The translations under genes were made by a program, and so were the position numbers. From Clostridiales bacterium (GTDB taxonomy: Bacteria > Bacillota > Clostridia > Lachnospirales > CAG-274), in contig JAJQFU010000136.1 in assembly GCA_021200955.1 (NCBI GenBank), positions 1 through 38,016 of the forward strand: 38,016 nt of DNA, read 5' to 3'. Below, piece after piece: positions 22,933 through 31,085 of this stretch; within the stretch, counting starts at the first letter, position 1, and each line of letters begins with the position of its first letter. The notes under the pieces are model-generated. The model did no database searches, was not told where the DNA came from, and was given only the letters and a program-made list of their open reading frames with translations.

Positions 22933-23715
22933 ATGAAGGTATTAATTTTAGCAGGCGGATACGGAACGAGAATTTCAGAGGAATCCGTATACAGACCGAA
23001 GCCCATGATAGAAATAGGCGGTATGCCGATTTTATGGCACATTATGAAATCATATTCATATTATGGTTTTAATGAGTTTATTATCTGCGCCGGTTATAAA
23101 CAGCATGTTATTAAAGAGTGGTTTGCAGATTATTTTCTTCACACATCCGATATTACCTTTGACTATACAAACGGTGAAAATGAAATGATTGTGCATAATA
23201 AAAAGACCGAACCGTGGAAGGTTACTATTGTAGACACAGGTCTTAATACCCAGACAGGCGGACGCGTTAAAAGAGTTAAGGATTATATAGGTGATGAAAC
23301 CTTTATGCTTACATACGGCGACGCAGTGGGAGATGTAGATATAAGGGAGCTGCTTGAATATCACAAAGCTTCGGGAAAGATAGGAACAATTTCAGTTTAT
23401 AACTTCGGTCAAAACAAGGGTGTTGTTGAAGTAGATAATAACGGGCTTGTAGGCTCCTTCAGAGAAAAGTCCGATTTTGACGGCGACCTTATTAATATAG
23501 GCTTTTTTGTGTTTGAACCGGCTTTGTTTGATTATATATCGGGAGATACTACGATTTTTGAAAAAGAGCCTCTTAACGGATTGGTAAATGACGGAGAGCT
23601 GGCTGCCTATACTCATAAGGGCTATTGGCAGTGTATGGATACACTCAGAGAAAAACAGCAGCTTGAAAAGCTGTGGGAAGAGGGAAGGGCTCCCTGGAAA
23701 AAATGGGAGGACTGA
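22933..23715 (+). CDS. rfbF: Glucose-1-phosphate cytidylyltransferase
   Basis: RfbF (DdhA) makes CDP-glucose from CTP and glucose-1-phosphate, the first step toward CDP-linked deoxysugars. The 260-residue protein has the nucleotide-binding LAGGYGTRISEESVYRPKPM, the sugar-site region WHIMKSYSYYGFNEFIICAGY and TYGDAVGDVD with the metal-binding Asp, and ends with GYWQCMDTLREKQQLEKLW, all characteristic of RfbF. AGGAG lies 8 bases upstream of the ATG. It is separated from rfbG by only 3 bases. Confidence 0.95.
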   Translation: MKVLILAGGYGTRISEESVYRPKPMIEIGGMPILWHIMKSYSYYGFNEFIICAGYKQHVIKEWFADYFLHTSDITFDYTNGENEMIVHNKKTEPWKVTIVDTGLNTQTGGRVKRVKDYIGDETFMLTYGDAVGDVDIRELLEYHKASGKIGTISVYNFGQNKGVVEVDNNGLVGSFREKSDFDGDLINIGFFVFEPALFDYISGDTTIFEKEPLNGLVNDGELAAYTHKGYWQCMDTLREKQQLEKLWEEGRAPWKKWED

Positions 23716-23718
23716 TTT

Positions 23719-24777
23719 ATGTTTGATATATCATTTTATAAGGATAAAAAAGTGTTCATAACAGGGCACACCGGCTTTAAGGGCTCATGGCTTTGCAAAA
23801 TGCTTGCAAACGCAGGAGCAGAGGTTACGGGATATTCTCTTAAACCTCCTACAGAGCCGTCGTTGTTTGAAATAGCCGATATAGCTTCTGACGTTCATTC
23901 GGTAACAGGCGACGTCAGAAATTATAATGAAATGAAAGCAGCCTTTGACGAAGCACAGCCCGAAATAGTTTTTCACCTTGCGGCACAGCCTATTGTAAGA
24001 GACAGCTATAAAAACCCTGCATATACATATGAAACAAATGTAATGGGCACGGTGAATATTTTGGAATGCGTCAGAAGCTCTTCCTGCGTAAAGTCATTTT
24101 TGAATGTAACAACAGATAAGGTTTATCTTAATAAAGAATGGGCTTGGGGCTACAGAGAAAACGAAGAGCTTGACGGCTATGACCCCTATTCAAACTCAAA
24201 GTCCTGTTCGGAGCTTGTTACACATTCTTATAAAAACAGTTTTTTTTCAGACGGAAGAACAGCTGTTTCCACAGCCAGAGCCGGAAATGTAATCGGCGGC
24301 GGCGATTTTGCCAATGACAGAATAATTCCCGACTGTATTCGGGCAGCGCAGAAGAATGAGGATATTATTGTTCGAAATCCTTATTCAACACGTCCTTATC
24401 AGCATGTTTTAGAGCCCCTTTATGCTTATATGATGATAGCTGCCGGGCAGTATATTAACGGCGATGTCTCCGGCTGGTATAATGTAGGACCGGATGATTC
24501 AGACTGTTTTCAAACAGGGGCCTTGGTTGATTTATTCGTCAAAAAATGGGGCGGCGGTTTAAGGTGGATTGACCGTTATGACGGAGGACCCCATGAGGCT
24601 AATTTTTTAAAATTAGACTGTTCAAAGCTTAAAGCCGTATTCGGCTGGAAGCCCCGCTGGAATCTCGAAAAGGCTGTTGAAAAGGTTGCAGAGTGGAGCA
24701 AGTGTTGGATATCCGGCGGAGACGTAAGAGCTTGTATGGATCGGCAGATTGAGGAGTTTCTTAAGGAGGATAACTGA
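23719..24777 (+). CDS. rfbG: CDP-glucose 4,6-dehydratase
   Basis: RfbG (DdhB) converts CDP-glucose to CDP-4-keto-6-deoxyglucose. The 352-residue SDR enzyme has the NAD motif ITGHTGFKGSWL, HLAAQPIVRDSY, NVTTDKVY (catalytic Thr-Asp region) and YSNSK as the Tyr-Lys pair. The C-terminal part KPRWNLEKAVEKVAEW is also typical. Overlap with the next start by one base (TGATG) indicates coupling. The usual follow-on enzyme for 3,6-dideoxyhexoses (RfbH/DdhC) is missing here, so the product probably keeps its 3-hydroxyl or is handled by the nearby epimerases and ThDP-fold proteins. Confidence 0.94.
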   Translation: MFDISFYKDKKVFITGHTGFKGSWLCKMLANAGAEVTGYSLKPPTEPSLFEIADIASDVHSVTGDVRNYNEMKAAFDEAQPEIVFHLAAQPIVRDSYKNPAYTYETNVMGTVNILECVRSSSCVKSFLNVTTDKVYLNKEWAWGYRENEELDGYDPYSNSKSCSELVTHSYKNSFFSDGRTAVSTARAGNVIGGGDFANDRIIPDCIRAAQKNEDIIVRNPYSTRPYQHVLEPLYAYMMIAAGQYINGDVSGWYNVGPDDSDCFQTGALVDLFVKKWGGGLRWIDRYDGGPHEANFLKLDCSKLKAVFGWKPRWNLEKAVEKVAEWSKCWISGGDVRACMDRQIEEFLKEDN

Positions 24778-25688
24778 TGCAAAAAGTAATTATAACCGGC
24801 GCTGACGGTTTTGTGGGAAGCTATACTGTTGAAAGATTCCTTTCGGAGGGCTGTGAGGTATTGGCTCTTGATATGGGGGAGAAGCCCAACAGATTAAAAG
24901 CCGCAGATAAATTAAAATATATGCAGTGCGATATTACGGACACTGAGCAGATGATTAAAAATATTCCCGAAAATTATTATGACACATTTGTTCATTTTGC
25001 ATGGGCAGGCTCGGCAGGTGCTGCAAGAGTAGATTATAACCTTCAAATGCAGAACGCTCTTAATACTGTTGAGTGTGTAAAGGCAGCAAAGAAAATGGGC
25101 TGTAAAAGATTTGTCTGCGCAGGCAGCATTATGGAATATGAGGTTGAGGCTGCTGTTCATAAACAGGGCAGTCATCCCGGAATGGGATATATTTACGGAA
25201 TGGGAAAGCACATTGCCCACTGTATGTGCAAGTCTGTGGCTGCGGATATAGACATAGAGCTTGTATGGCCTATGATTACCAATGCATACGGCGCAGGAGA
25301 GCTGTCGCCCCGTTTTGTAAACACCACACTGAGAAAGATAATAAACGGAGAGCCGCTTCAGTTTACGGCAGCTACACAAAATTATGACTTTGTCTATGTT
25401 TCCGACGTGGCTAAGGCATTTTATCTTATCGCAAAAAACGGCAAGCCCTTTTGTGAATATATGATAGGCAGCGGCAATGCAGGACCGCTGAAAAAATTTA
25501 TTCTTGAAATGCAGAGAGAGTGCGCTCCGGAGGCTGTTCCTTTGTTCGGAGATATTCCCTTTACGGGAACAAATATGCCCCTTGATACATTTGATATTTC
25601 AGCTGCAAGAGACGACTGCGGCTTTGAGCCGGAGGTTTCCTTTGCTCAGGGCACAAGAATGACTATGGAATGGCTTAAAAGCCTGTGA
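24777..25688 (+). CDS. NAD-dependent sugar epimerase/reductase (extended SDR)
   Basis: A 303-residue extended short-chain dehydrogenase with the cofactor motif ITGADGFVGSY, a GSIMEYEV segment where the catalytic Ser/Thr sits, and YGMGK as the Tyr-xxx-Lys pair. The place in the operon, after rfbF-rfbG and before an RmlC-type epimerase, suggests that it acts on CDP-4-keto-6-deoxyglucose or its epimer, most simply as the 4-ketoreductase that finishes the sugar. It could also be a C2 epimerase of the CDP-paratose/tyvelose kind. The sequence does not settle which. It begins within the rfbG stop codon. Confidence 0.78.
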   Translation: MQKVIITGADGFVGSYTVERFLSEGCEVLALDMGEKPNRLKAADKLKYMQCDITDTEQMIKNIPENYYDTFVHFAWAGSAGAARVDYNLQMQNALNTVECVKAAKKMGCKRFVCAGSIMEYEVEAAVHKQGSHPGMGYIYGMGKHIAHCMCKSVAADIDIELVWPMITNAYGAGELSPRFVNTTLRKIINGEPLQFTAATQNYDFVYVSDVAKAFYLIAKNGKPFCEYMIGSGNAGPLKKFILEMQRECAPEAVPLFGDIPFTGTNMPLDTFDISAARDDCGFEPEVSFAQGTRMTMEWLKSL

Positions 25689-25707
25689 CGGTTCGGAGGT
25701 AAATAAA

Positions 25708-26283
25708 ATGGTGCAGAAATTTGAATTTAAAGAGCTTGACCTAAAAGGCGCTTATCATATAAAGCCGTTTTTCGCTTCGGATGAACGCGGCGGCTTAATT
25801 AAGGATTATAATATTGATACATTTAAAGCAAACGGCATCAGCCACGACCTGAAGGAGGTATTTTACACAATCTCCAAGCGGGGAGTTATCAGAGCAACCC
25901 ACTTTCAGCTTGTAAAACAGCAGCCGAAGCTTGTACGCTGTATAAGCGGTCACGTATATGATGTAATTGTTGACCTGCGTCCCGGGTCGCCTTCATTCGG
26001 TCAGTGGAGAGGCTTTCACCTTTCTGGAGAAAATATGGAAATGCTTCTGGTTCCGGAATTTTTCGGTCACGGATATCTGGTTATAGAGGATTCTATAGTC
26101 AGCTATAAGTGTGCAGAGGTTTTCTACGGCGAGGGTGATTCCGGAATTATGTATAATGACCCCGATATAGGAATTGAATGGCCCTTTGAGCTGATCGGCG
26201 GGGCTGAAAATTTAATTATAAGTGAAAAAGACTTGAATTTGATGAGTTTAAAAGATTATAAAGACTATATAGGAAAACTTTGA
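25708..26283 (+). CDS. RmlC-type dTDP/CDP-keto-sugar 3,5-epimerase
   Basis: A 191-residue cupin of the RmlC family, which epimerises 4-keto-6-deoxysugar nucleotides at C3, C5 or both. Motifs are recognisable but altered: DERGGLIKDY, IRATHFQ with His65 where RmlC has RGLHYQ, VRCISGHVYDVIVDLRPGSPSFGQW, VPEFFGHGYLV where RmlC has GFAHGF, and YNDPDIGIEWP with the catalytic-region Asp. Both key acid-base residues appear to be kept. The divergence and the position beside rfbF-rfbG suggest a CDP-linked substrate, but it could also supply the missing rfbC step for the rfbB-rfbD pair. GGAGG lies 8 bases before the ATG. Confidence 0.82.
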   Translation: MVQKFEFKELDLKGAYHIKPFFASDERGGLIKDYNIDTFKANGISHDLKEVFYTISKRGVIRATHFQLVKQQPKLVRCISGHVYDVIVDLRPGSPSFGQWRGFHLSGENMEMLLVPEFFGHGYLVIEDSIVSYKCAEVFYGEGDSGIMYNDPDIGIEWPFELIGGAENLIISEKDLNLMSLKDYKDYIGKL

Positions 26284-26316
26284 TTCGATATTCATAGACA
26301 AAGAGGAGGAACGTAA

Positions 26317-27327
26317 ATGAATATTGTTTATTCTGCAAGTGATTTATATTCCTCCTTGGCAGGTATATCATTGACTTCCCTTTTTATTAATAATAAGTGG
26401 GCAGATGAAATCAATGTTTATATTATGGACAATGGGATCAGTGCAGATAATAAGAAAAAGCTTTTAGCATTAGCCAAGCAATTCGGGCGAAGGATATGTT
26501 TTTTTATACTTCCCGAAAAGCTGCTGAAGACTGAAATTAATATTCAGAGATGGAATATAAGCACCTTCGGCCGCTTATTTGAAGCGTCTGCGCTTCCGAA
26601 AAATATAAATAAGGTAATTCATATTGACTGCGACACAATTATAGACGGCTCTTTAGAGCCTCTTTGGAATGTGGATATGACAGGCAAGGCTGTAGGCGGA
26701 GCAGTGGAATGCCTGAGCGACAGATATAAAGAAATGATAGGCTTGTCTGCGGCAGAACACTATATAAATGCGGGAAACATAATTCTCAATCTTGATTTTA
26801 TCCGTAAATCGGGTTATGAAGAAAGGTTTTTGTCATATATTCGAAAACATGCCGCAATGCTGACATATGTTGATCAGGAGGTTTTGAATGAGGTAATTCC
26901 CGAAAATGAAAAGGTGATTGTTCCGCTGCGTTTTAATTCCTACAGTATAATTCATTATTTCACCTATGACCGTCTGAAACAGGTCAGGGCGGTTAATTCG
27001 TTCTGTACTGAAGGGGAATATAATGAGGCTGCCGCTTCTCCGGTAATAATTCACTATACCAATTGCTTTATGGAGGGAACACGTCCTTGGATTGAGGGAG
27101 ACAGGCATCCGCTGAAATCAAGGTTTGACTATTATAAATCGCTGTCTCCATGGTCAGACATGTCTCCATGGAAGGATTCACGAAAAGCAAACAGCAGGCT
27201 TTTAACTAAAGTGTTGGATTATGTACCTGAAGCATTTATATGCGTTTTTGTGGGATTTATACATGGAACGGTTGTTCCGCTGAAAAATCAGCTTGTTCTG
27301 AAGAGTAAAATGAGGAAAAGTAAATGA
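26317..27327 (+). CDS. Glycosyltransferase family 8
   Basis: A 336-residue retaining glycosyltransferase of family GT8. The metal-binding DxD is in IHIDCDTIIDGSLEPLW, followed by INAGNIILNLDFIRK (sugar-donor region) and a C-terminal HYTNCFMEGTRPW with the usual metal-contacting His. The N-terminus MNIVYSASDLYSSLAGISLTSL is typical of the family. It would add a hexose, often glucose or galactose, to the lipid-linked repeat unit at the inner membrane face. A hydrophobic segment near residues 296-316 may help membrane attachment. Its stop overlaps the next start (ATGA). Confidence 0.9.
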   Translation: MNIVYSASDLYSSLAGISLTSLFINNKWADEINVYIMDNGISADNKKKLLALAKQFGRRICFFILPEKLLKTEINIQRWNISTFGRLFEASALPKNINKVIHIDCDTIIDGSLEPLWNVDMTGKAVGGAVECLSDRYKEMIGLSAAEHYINAGNIILNLDFIRKSGYEERFLSYIRKHAAMLTYVDQEVLNEVIPENEKVIVPLRFNSYSIIHYFTYDRLKQVRAVNSFCTEGEYNEAAASPVIIHYTNCFMEGTRPWIEGDRHPLKSRFDYYKSLSPWSDMSPWKDSRKANSRLLTKVLDYVPEAFICVFVGFIHGTVVPLKNQLVLKSKMRKSK

Positions 27328-27815
27328 GTATGATTATTTTTAAGATAAAATGGCATATTTGCGCTGTTTTGAAAACAGCATTATATAAGCTGATATTCGG
27401 TTCAAAATTTATCGTGGGGGGGGGTACGACCTTCCGCAGCAGATTTAATGTATATTTAGAAAAAAACGCTGAAATTAAAATAGGCAGAAATTGTTTTTTC
27501 AATAATGACTGCTCTTTAAATGCACTTGAGTATATTGAAATCGGAGACGGAAATATATTCGGAGAGAATGTTAAAATATATGACCATAATCATAAATACA
27601 GCGGCGGATGTATTCCCCTGAAAAATCAGGGTTTTGATACAGAGCCTGTAATTATAGGAGACAACTGTTGGTTTGGAAGCAATGTAACAGTTCTTAAGGG
27701 AGTGCATATAGGAAGCAGCTGTGTAATAGGAGCCGGCTGTTTGATTTATGATGATATTGAAGAAGGGTCTGTCGTTATGTGCGGCAGCAGGCTGACAATA
27801 AGAAAAAAGTCTTAA
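27324..27815 (+). CDS. Hexapeptide-repeat acyltransferase, possibly phase-variable
   Basis: A 163-residue left-handed beta-helix acyltransferase of the CatB/WbbJ type, expected to O-acetylate a sugar of the polysaccharide. Hexapeptide turns are seen in IKIGRNCFFNNDC, IEIGDGNIFGENVKIYDHNHKY (with the catalytic His) and VIIGDNCWFGSNVTVLKGVHIGSSCVIGAGC. The Gly-Gly-Gly at residues 32-34 is encoded by a run of nine G (27416-27424). With nine G the frame is intact; gain or loss of one would end the protein early. The gene overlaps the GT8 gene by four bases. It has a paralogue at 37172 with a G tract at nearly the same position. Confidence 0.85.
   Translation: MSMIIFKIKWHICAVLKTALYKLIFGSKFIVGGGTTFRSRFNVYLEKNAEIKIGRNCFFNNDCSLNALEYIEIGDGNIFGENVKIYDHNHKYSGGCIPLKNQGFDTEPVIIGDNCWFGSNVTVLKGVHIGSSCVIGAGCLIYDDIEEGSVVMCGSRLTIRKKS
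27416..27424 (+). repeat. Poly-G tract (9) inside acyltransferase gene
   Basis: Nine consecutive G near codon 31 of the gene. The present length keeps the frame open. Such tracts are classic slippage sites. Confidence 0.9.
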
Positions 27816-27829
27816 GGAGAGTAAAATAA

Positions 27830-28954
27830 ATGGAACCGATAAGAATACTGCATGAAAATGTTATCATGGATCCAGGCGGAATTGAAGCCCTGCTTATGAA
27901 TGTATACAGACATATTGACCGTGATAAGGTTCAGTTTGACTTTATGGGTCACCGTCCGGATCATGCCTTTTATGAAGATGAAATAGAAAAGCTTGGGGGA
28001 AAAATTTACAGAACCCCTAAGTTCAGCCCTTTTCCCGGGGGTTATCGAAAATATATAGGGGCAGTTGAAGGCATACTTAAGGAACACCCTGAGTATAAGG
28101 TGATTCATTGTCATGCAGAGTTAAACCTGTGGCCTCTGAAGGCTGCTTCTAAGCTGAATATTCCCACAAGAATAGCTCACAGTCATAATGCCAAAACAAC
28201 AGTTAATTTAAAATATTTCTTTTTTTTATATGAAAAAATGTTTATAAAGAAATATTGCACACATATGTTTATGTGTTCTACCCCTGCCGGAGAATGGACC
28301 TTCGGTAAAAAAGCAGTTTCCGAAGGAAGGGTTAAATTTATTAAAAACGGAATAGAAACCGAAAGATTTGAATTTAATGAAGCTGTCAGGGCAGAAAAAA
28401 GAAGAGAGCTGGGCTTGGGAAACAAGCTTGTTGTCGGACACGTAGGCAGATTTATGGAACAAAAGAACCATACCTTTTTGATTGATATTTTTTCTGAAAT
28501 TCATAGGCTTAAGCCCGATTCTGCATTAATATTAATCAGCGACGGCAGACTTATGGATGACATAAAGAAAAAGGTAAAAGACAAGGGTCTTGAAAATTCA
28601 GTTATGTTTTTGGGAAACCGCGGCGATGTAAATGAGCTGATGCAGGCGATGGATGTATTTTTGTTTCCTTCTCTGTGGGAGGGGCTTCCCTTAACAGGCA
28701 TAGAAGCTCAGACAGCGGGGCTTCCTATAGTTATGTCTGACGTTATAACCCCTGAGGTATGTATTACCGAAAACACATATATGATGTCATTAAAAAAGAC
28801 AGCGGAGGAATGGGCTGAAAAGGTTTTAGAGGTATGCAGAGATACCAAAAGAATAAACACACGGCAGCAGATTATAGATGCAGGATTTGATATAAGAACC
28901 ACAGCTGCATGGCTTCAGGACTTTTATATAAGACACTATAATGAGGAGAGTTGA
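27830..28954 (+). CDS. Glycosyltransferase family 4 (GT-B)
   Basis: A 374-residue retaining GT-B enzyme resembling EpsF/CapM-type transferases. The N-terminal domain opens with ILHENVIMDPGGIEALLMNVYRHI and contains HCHAELNLWPLKAA. The C-terminal nucleotide-sugar domain contains VVGHVGRFMEQKNHTFLI and the E-x7-E motif in FPSLWEGLPLTGIEAQTAGLP. It should act in the cytoplasm at the membrane to extend the repeat unit; the donor sugar is not evident. It follows the acyltransferase after 14 bases with AAGGAG upstream. Confidence 0.92.
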   Translation: MEPIRILHENVIMDPGGIEALLMNVYRHIDRDKVQFDFMGHRPDHAFYEDEIEKLGGKIYRTPKFSPFPGGYRKYIGAVEGILKEHPEYKVIHCHAELNLWPLKAASKLNIPTRIAHSHNAKTTVNLKYFFFLYEKMFIKKYCTHMFMCSTPAGEWTFGKKAVSEGRVKFIKNGIETERFEFNEAVRAEKRRELGLGNKLVVGHVGRFMEQKNHTFLIDIFSEIHRLKPDSALILISDGRLMDDIKKKVKDKGLENSVMFLGNRGDVNELMQAMDVFLFPSLWEGLPLTGIEAQTAGLPIVMSDVITPEVCITENTYMMSLKKTAEEWAEKVLEVCRDTKRINTRQQIIDAGFDIRTTAAWLQDFYIRHYNEES

Positions 28955-28956
28955 TT

Positions 28957-29853
28957 ATGGTTTCGATAATAATCCCCACGTATAAAGGCGAGGACAATAT
29001 CAAAAATGCTGTTGAAAGCGTATTAAACCAGTCTTATAAGGATTTGGAGGTAATTGTCGTAGATGATAACGGGCTGGGCTCGGAGCATCAAATTAATACC
29101 GAAAAAATATTATCCCTATTTAAAAATGATAACAGATTTAAATATATAGCCCATGAAAAAAATAAAAACGGCTCTGCTGCAAGAAACACGGGTATAGCAG
29201 CCAGCAGGGGCGAATATATAGGCTTTCTTGATGACGATGATGTTTTTTTAAGAGAAAAAACAGAAAAACAGGTGGAAATGTTTTCAAAGCTGAGCCCTGA
29301 CTACGGTATGATTTACGGTGCATTCAGAGAAATAATAAACGATTCTCATTTTCGTATTGTTAAGGCGGAAAATAATGATGATTTTTTATTTGATTTTTTG
29401 TGCGACAAAATTATAGCCTGTTCAAGTACGGTTTTGATAAGAAGAAGCGTTTTGGATAAGGTTAAAGGCTGGGATGAAAGCTTTAAAAGACATCAGGATT
29501 TAGAGTTTTTTGCCAGAGTTGCTTTTCTTTATAAAACTGCCTATTTGCCTGAAATATGTGTTGAAAAGAAAAAGCTTGACCGAAATACTCCCGAGGCGTC
29601 TGTGTATGAACAATATCATATGCATTATTTAAACAAGATGGAGTTTATAGTTAAGAGCTTTGATAAAAACAGACAAAAGAAATTTTATGACCACCATTAT
29701 TTCGAAATGGGAAAAATGTATATAAAAGAGGGAAAGCTTAAAAGAGCGCTGTATTGGGCAAAAAAATGCTCAAATCCTTTAAAAATTATTTTTATGTACG
29801 GCGTATCGGGAAGCTCTTATGTTTACAGAAAAATAAGGAATGGAGTTAAATGA
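28957..29853 (+). CDS. Glycosyltransferase family 2
   Basis: A 298-residue inverting GT-A enzyme starting MVSIIIPTYKGEDNIKNAVESVLNQSYKDLEVIVVDD, with the metal/nucleotide DxD region GFLDDDDVF and the acceptor region GWDESFKRHQDLEFFARV, where a carboxylate of the ED/QD-like motif would act as base. ATG at 28957 follows GAGGAGAG by about 6 bases; an in-frame TTG at 28951 is too close to that site. The gene starts 2 bases after the GT4 stop and overlaps the polymerase by four bases. Confidence 0.92.
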   Translation: MVSIIIPTYKGEDNIKNAVESVLNQSYKDLEVIVVDDNGLGSEHQINTEKILSLFKNDNRFKYIAHEKNKNGSAARNTGIAASRGEYIGFLDDDDVFLREKTEKQVEMFSKLSPDYGMIYGAFREIINDSHFRIVKAENNDDFLFDFLCDKIIACSSTVLIRRSVLDKVKGWDESFKRHQDLEFFARVAFLYKTAYLPEICVEKKKLDRNTPEASVYEQYHMHYLNKMEFIVKSFDKNRQKKFYDHHYFEMGKMYIKEGKLKRALYWAKKCSNPLKIIFMYGVSGSSYVYRKIRNGVK

Positions 29854-31085
29854 ATAAGGCTTTAGGTTTAACTGTAAAAAACTCAAGAATAAATATAAAC
29901 AGCTTTGTGATTGCCTCAAGTATAGTGGTTAATGTAATATATGCGATTTTTACAACAAGCTATGGAATAGGCGGAGTTTCGTCGGCATATCTTTCGGCGG
30001 TTTATGCTCTGGGCTTGTTTAATATAATTTTTTCGAACCGCAGAAAAATAAAAGGCAAATACGGCAAAAGCTTTTTGTTTTTGGAGGGACTGCTTTTTAC
30101 AGCCTGTGTATTGACATTATTGTTTGCTTCGGATACAACAACAATTACTATTCAAAACTATTTTTTTTACTGCTTTATGCCGGTTTTATTTTTGATGTTT
30201 GAATATAATACCGAAAAAATACTCAGGTATGGAATGTATATTTCATTTGTTTCAATATTAGGCATAAATACTTTGCTTGTTGACCAGTCTATATCAACAA
30301 GATTTGCTCAAACAGATTTAGGTACTATATATGATTTGCTGCCTTGTATTGTACTTGCAATGGTTCATTTTGCTTATTACAGAAAAAACGCCTCTAAACT
30401 GACTAAGCTGTTATATTTATATTATCTTTATATGCTTGTAAGAATGATTCCCGTTATAGTAAGGGGAGCTATGCTTACGCTTATGATAGGGGTTGTTATA
30501 ATATATTTAAACAGACCGGGCAAAAAAACTAAAGCCATAACCAAGTGGAGCACCGGAAAAAAAGCTCTGGTTGTATTGGGAATAATAGCAGCTGTTCTGG
30601 CAGTTTTAAACTTTAACTATCTTATAGAATGGACATATAACCTTTTGGCAGGATGGGGCATTAATTTCGGATTTATAACAAAATTCCATTATTATATACA
30701 GTCGGGAAACATAACTGACAACAGAGAACCCTATTATGAGCTTGTTAAAAATACCTTTTTTGAGTCTCCCATATACGGAAAGGGTGTTCAGACGTTTGGT
30801 TCTTATTCAGCCGACGGGGCTGCTTATCCTCATAATTATATATTGCAGTTTTTGTTTGAAGGCGGTCTGCTGCTTATGCTTCCGCTTGCCTTTGTTTCAC
30901 TTCGTGAAATATACAGAGTTATGACGGCCAAATACAGAAATGTTGATGATTTGGCTTTGAGACTGTGTTTGCTGCTTGTTTCTGTTATACCCGGTTTTTT
31001 TTCAATGAATATTTGGTATAACAGATCGTTTTGGATGTTGATTATGCTGGGATTAATTAGATTTAAAAGAAGGAAAGATAAATGA
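29850..31085 (+). CDS. O-antigen polymerase/ligase-like membrane protein (Wzy-like)
   Basis: A 411-residue, strongly hydrophobic protein with roughly ten or eleven membrane segments and a larger external loop at about residues 265-325 before YILQFLFEGGLLLMLPLAF. The loop contains TDNREPYYELVKNTFFESPIYGKGVQTFG and PHNY, which resembles the Wzy_C/O-antigen ligase signature (GxG and PHN). It most likely polymerises flipped repeat units on the outer face of the membrane. The low sequence conservation of the class makes the exact role (polymerase or ligase) uncertain, but the locus has a flippase and no other candidate. It overlaps both neighbours by four bases. Confidence 0.85.
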   Translation: MNKALGLTVKNSRININSFVIASSIVVNVIYAIFTTSYGIGGVSSAYLSAVYALGLFNIIFSNRRKIKGKYGKSFLFLEGLLFTACVLTLLFASDTTTITIQNYFFYCFMPVLFLMFEYNTEKILRYGMYISFVSILGINTLLVDQSISTRFAQTDLGTIYDLLPCIVLAMVHFAYYRKNASKLTKLLYLYYLYMLVRMIPVIVRGAMLTLMIGVVIIYLNRPGKKTKAITKWSTGKKALVVLGIIAAVLAVLNFNYLIEWTYNLLAGWGINFGFITKFHYYIQSGNITDNREPYYELVKNTFFESPIYGKGVQTFGSYSADGAAYPHNYILQFLFEGGLLLMLPLAFVSLREIYRVMTAKYRNVDDLALRLCLLLVSVIPGFFSMNIWYNRSFWMLIMLGLIRFKRRKDK

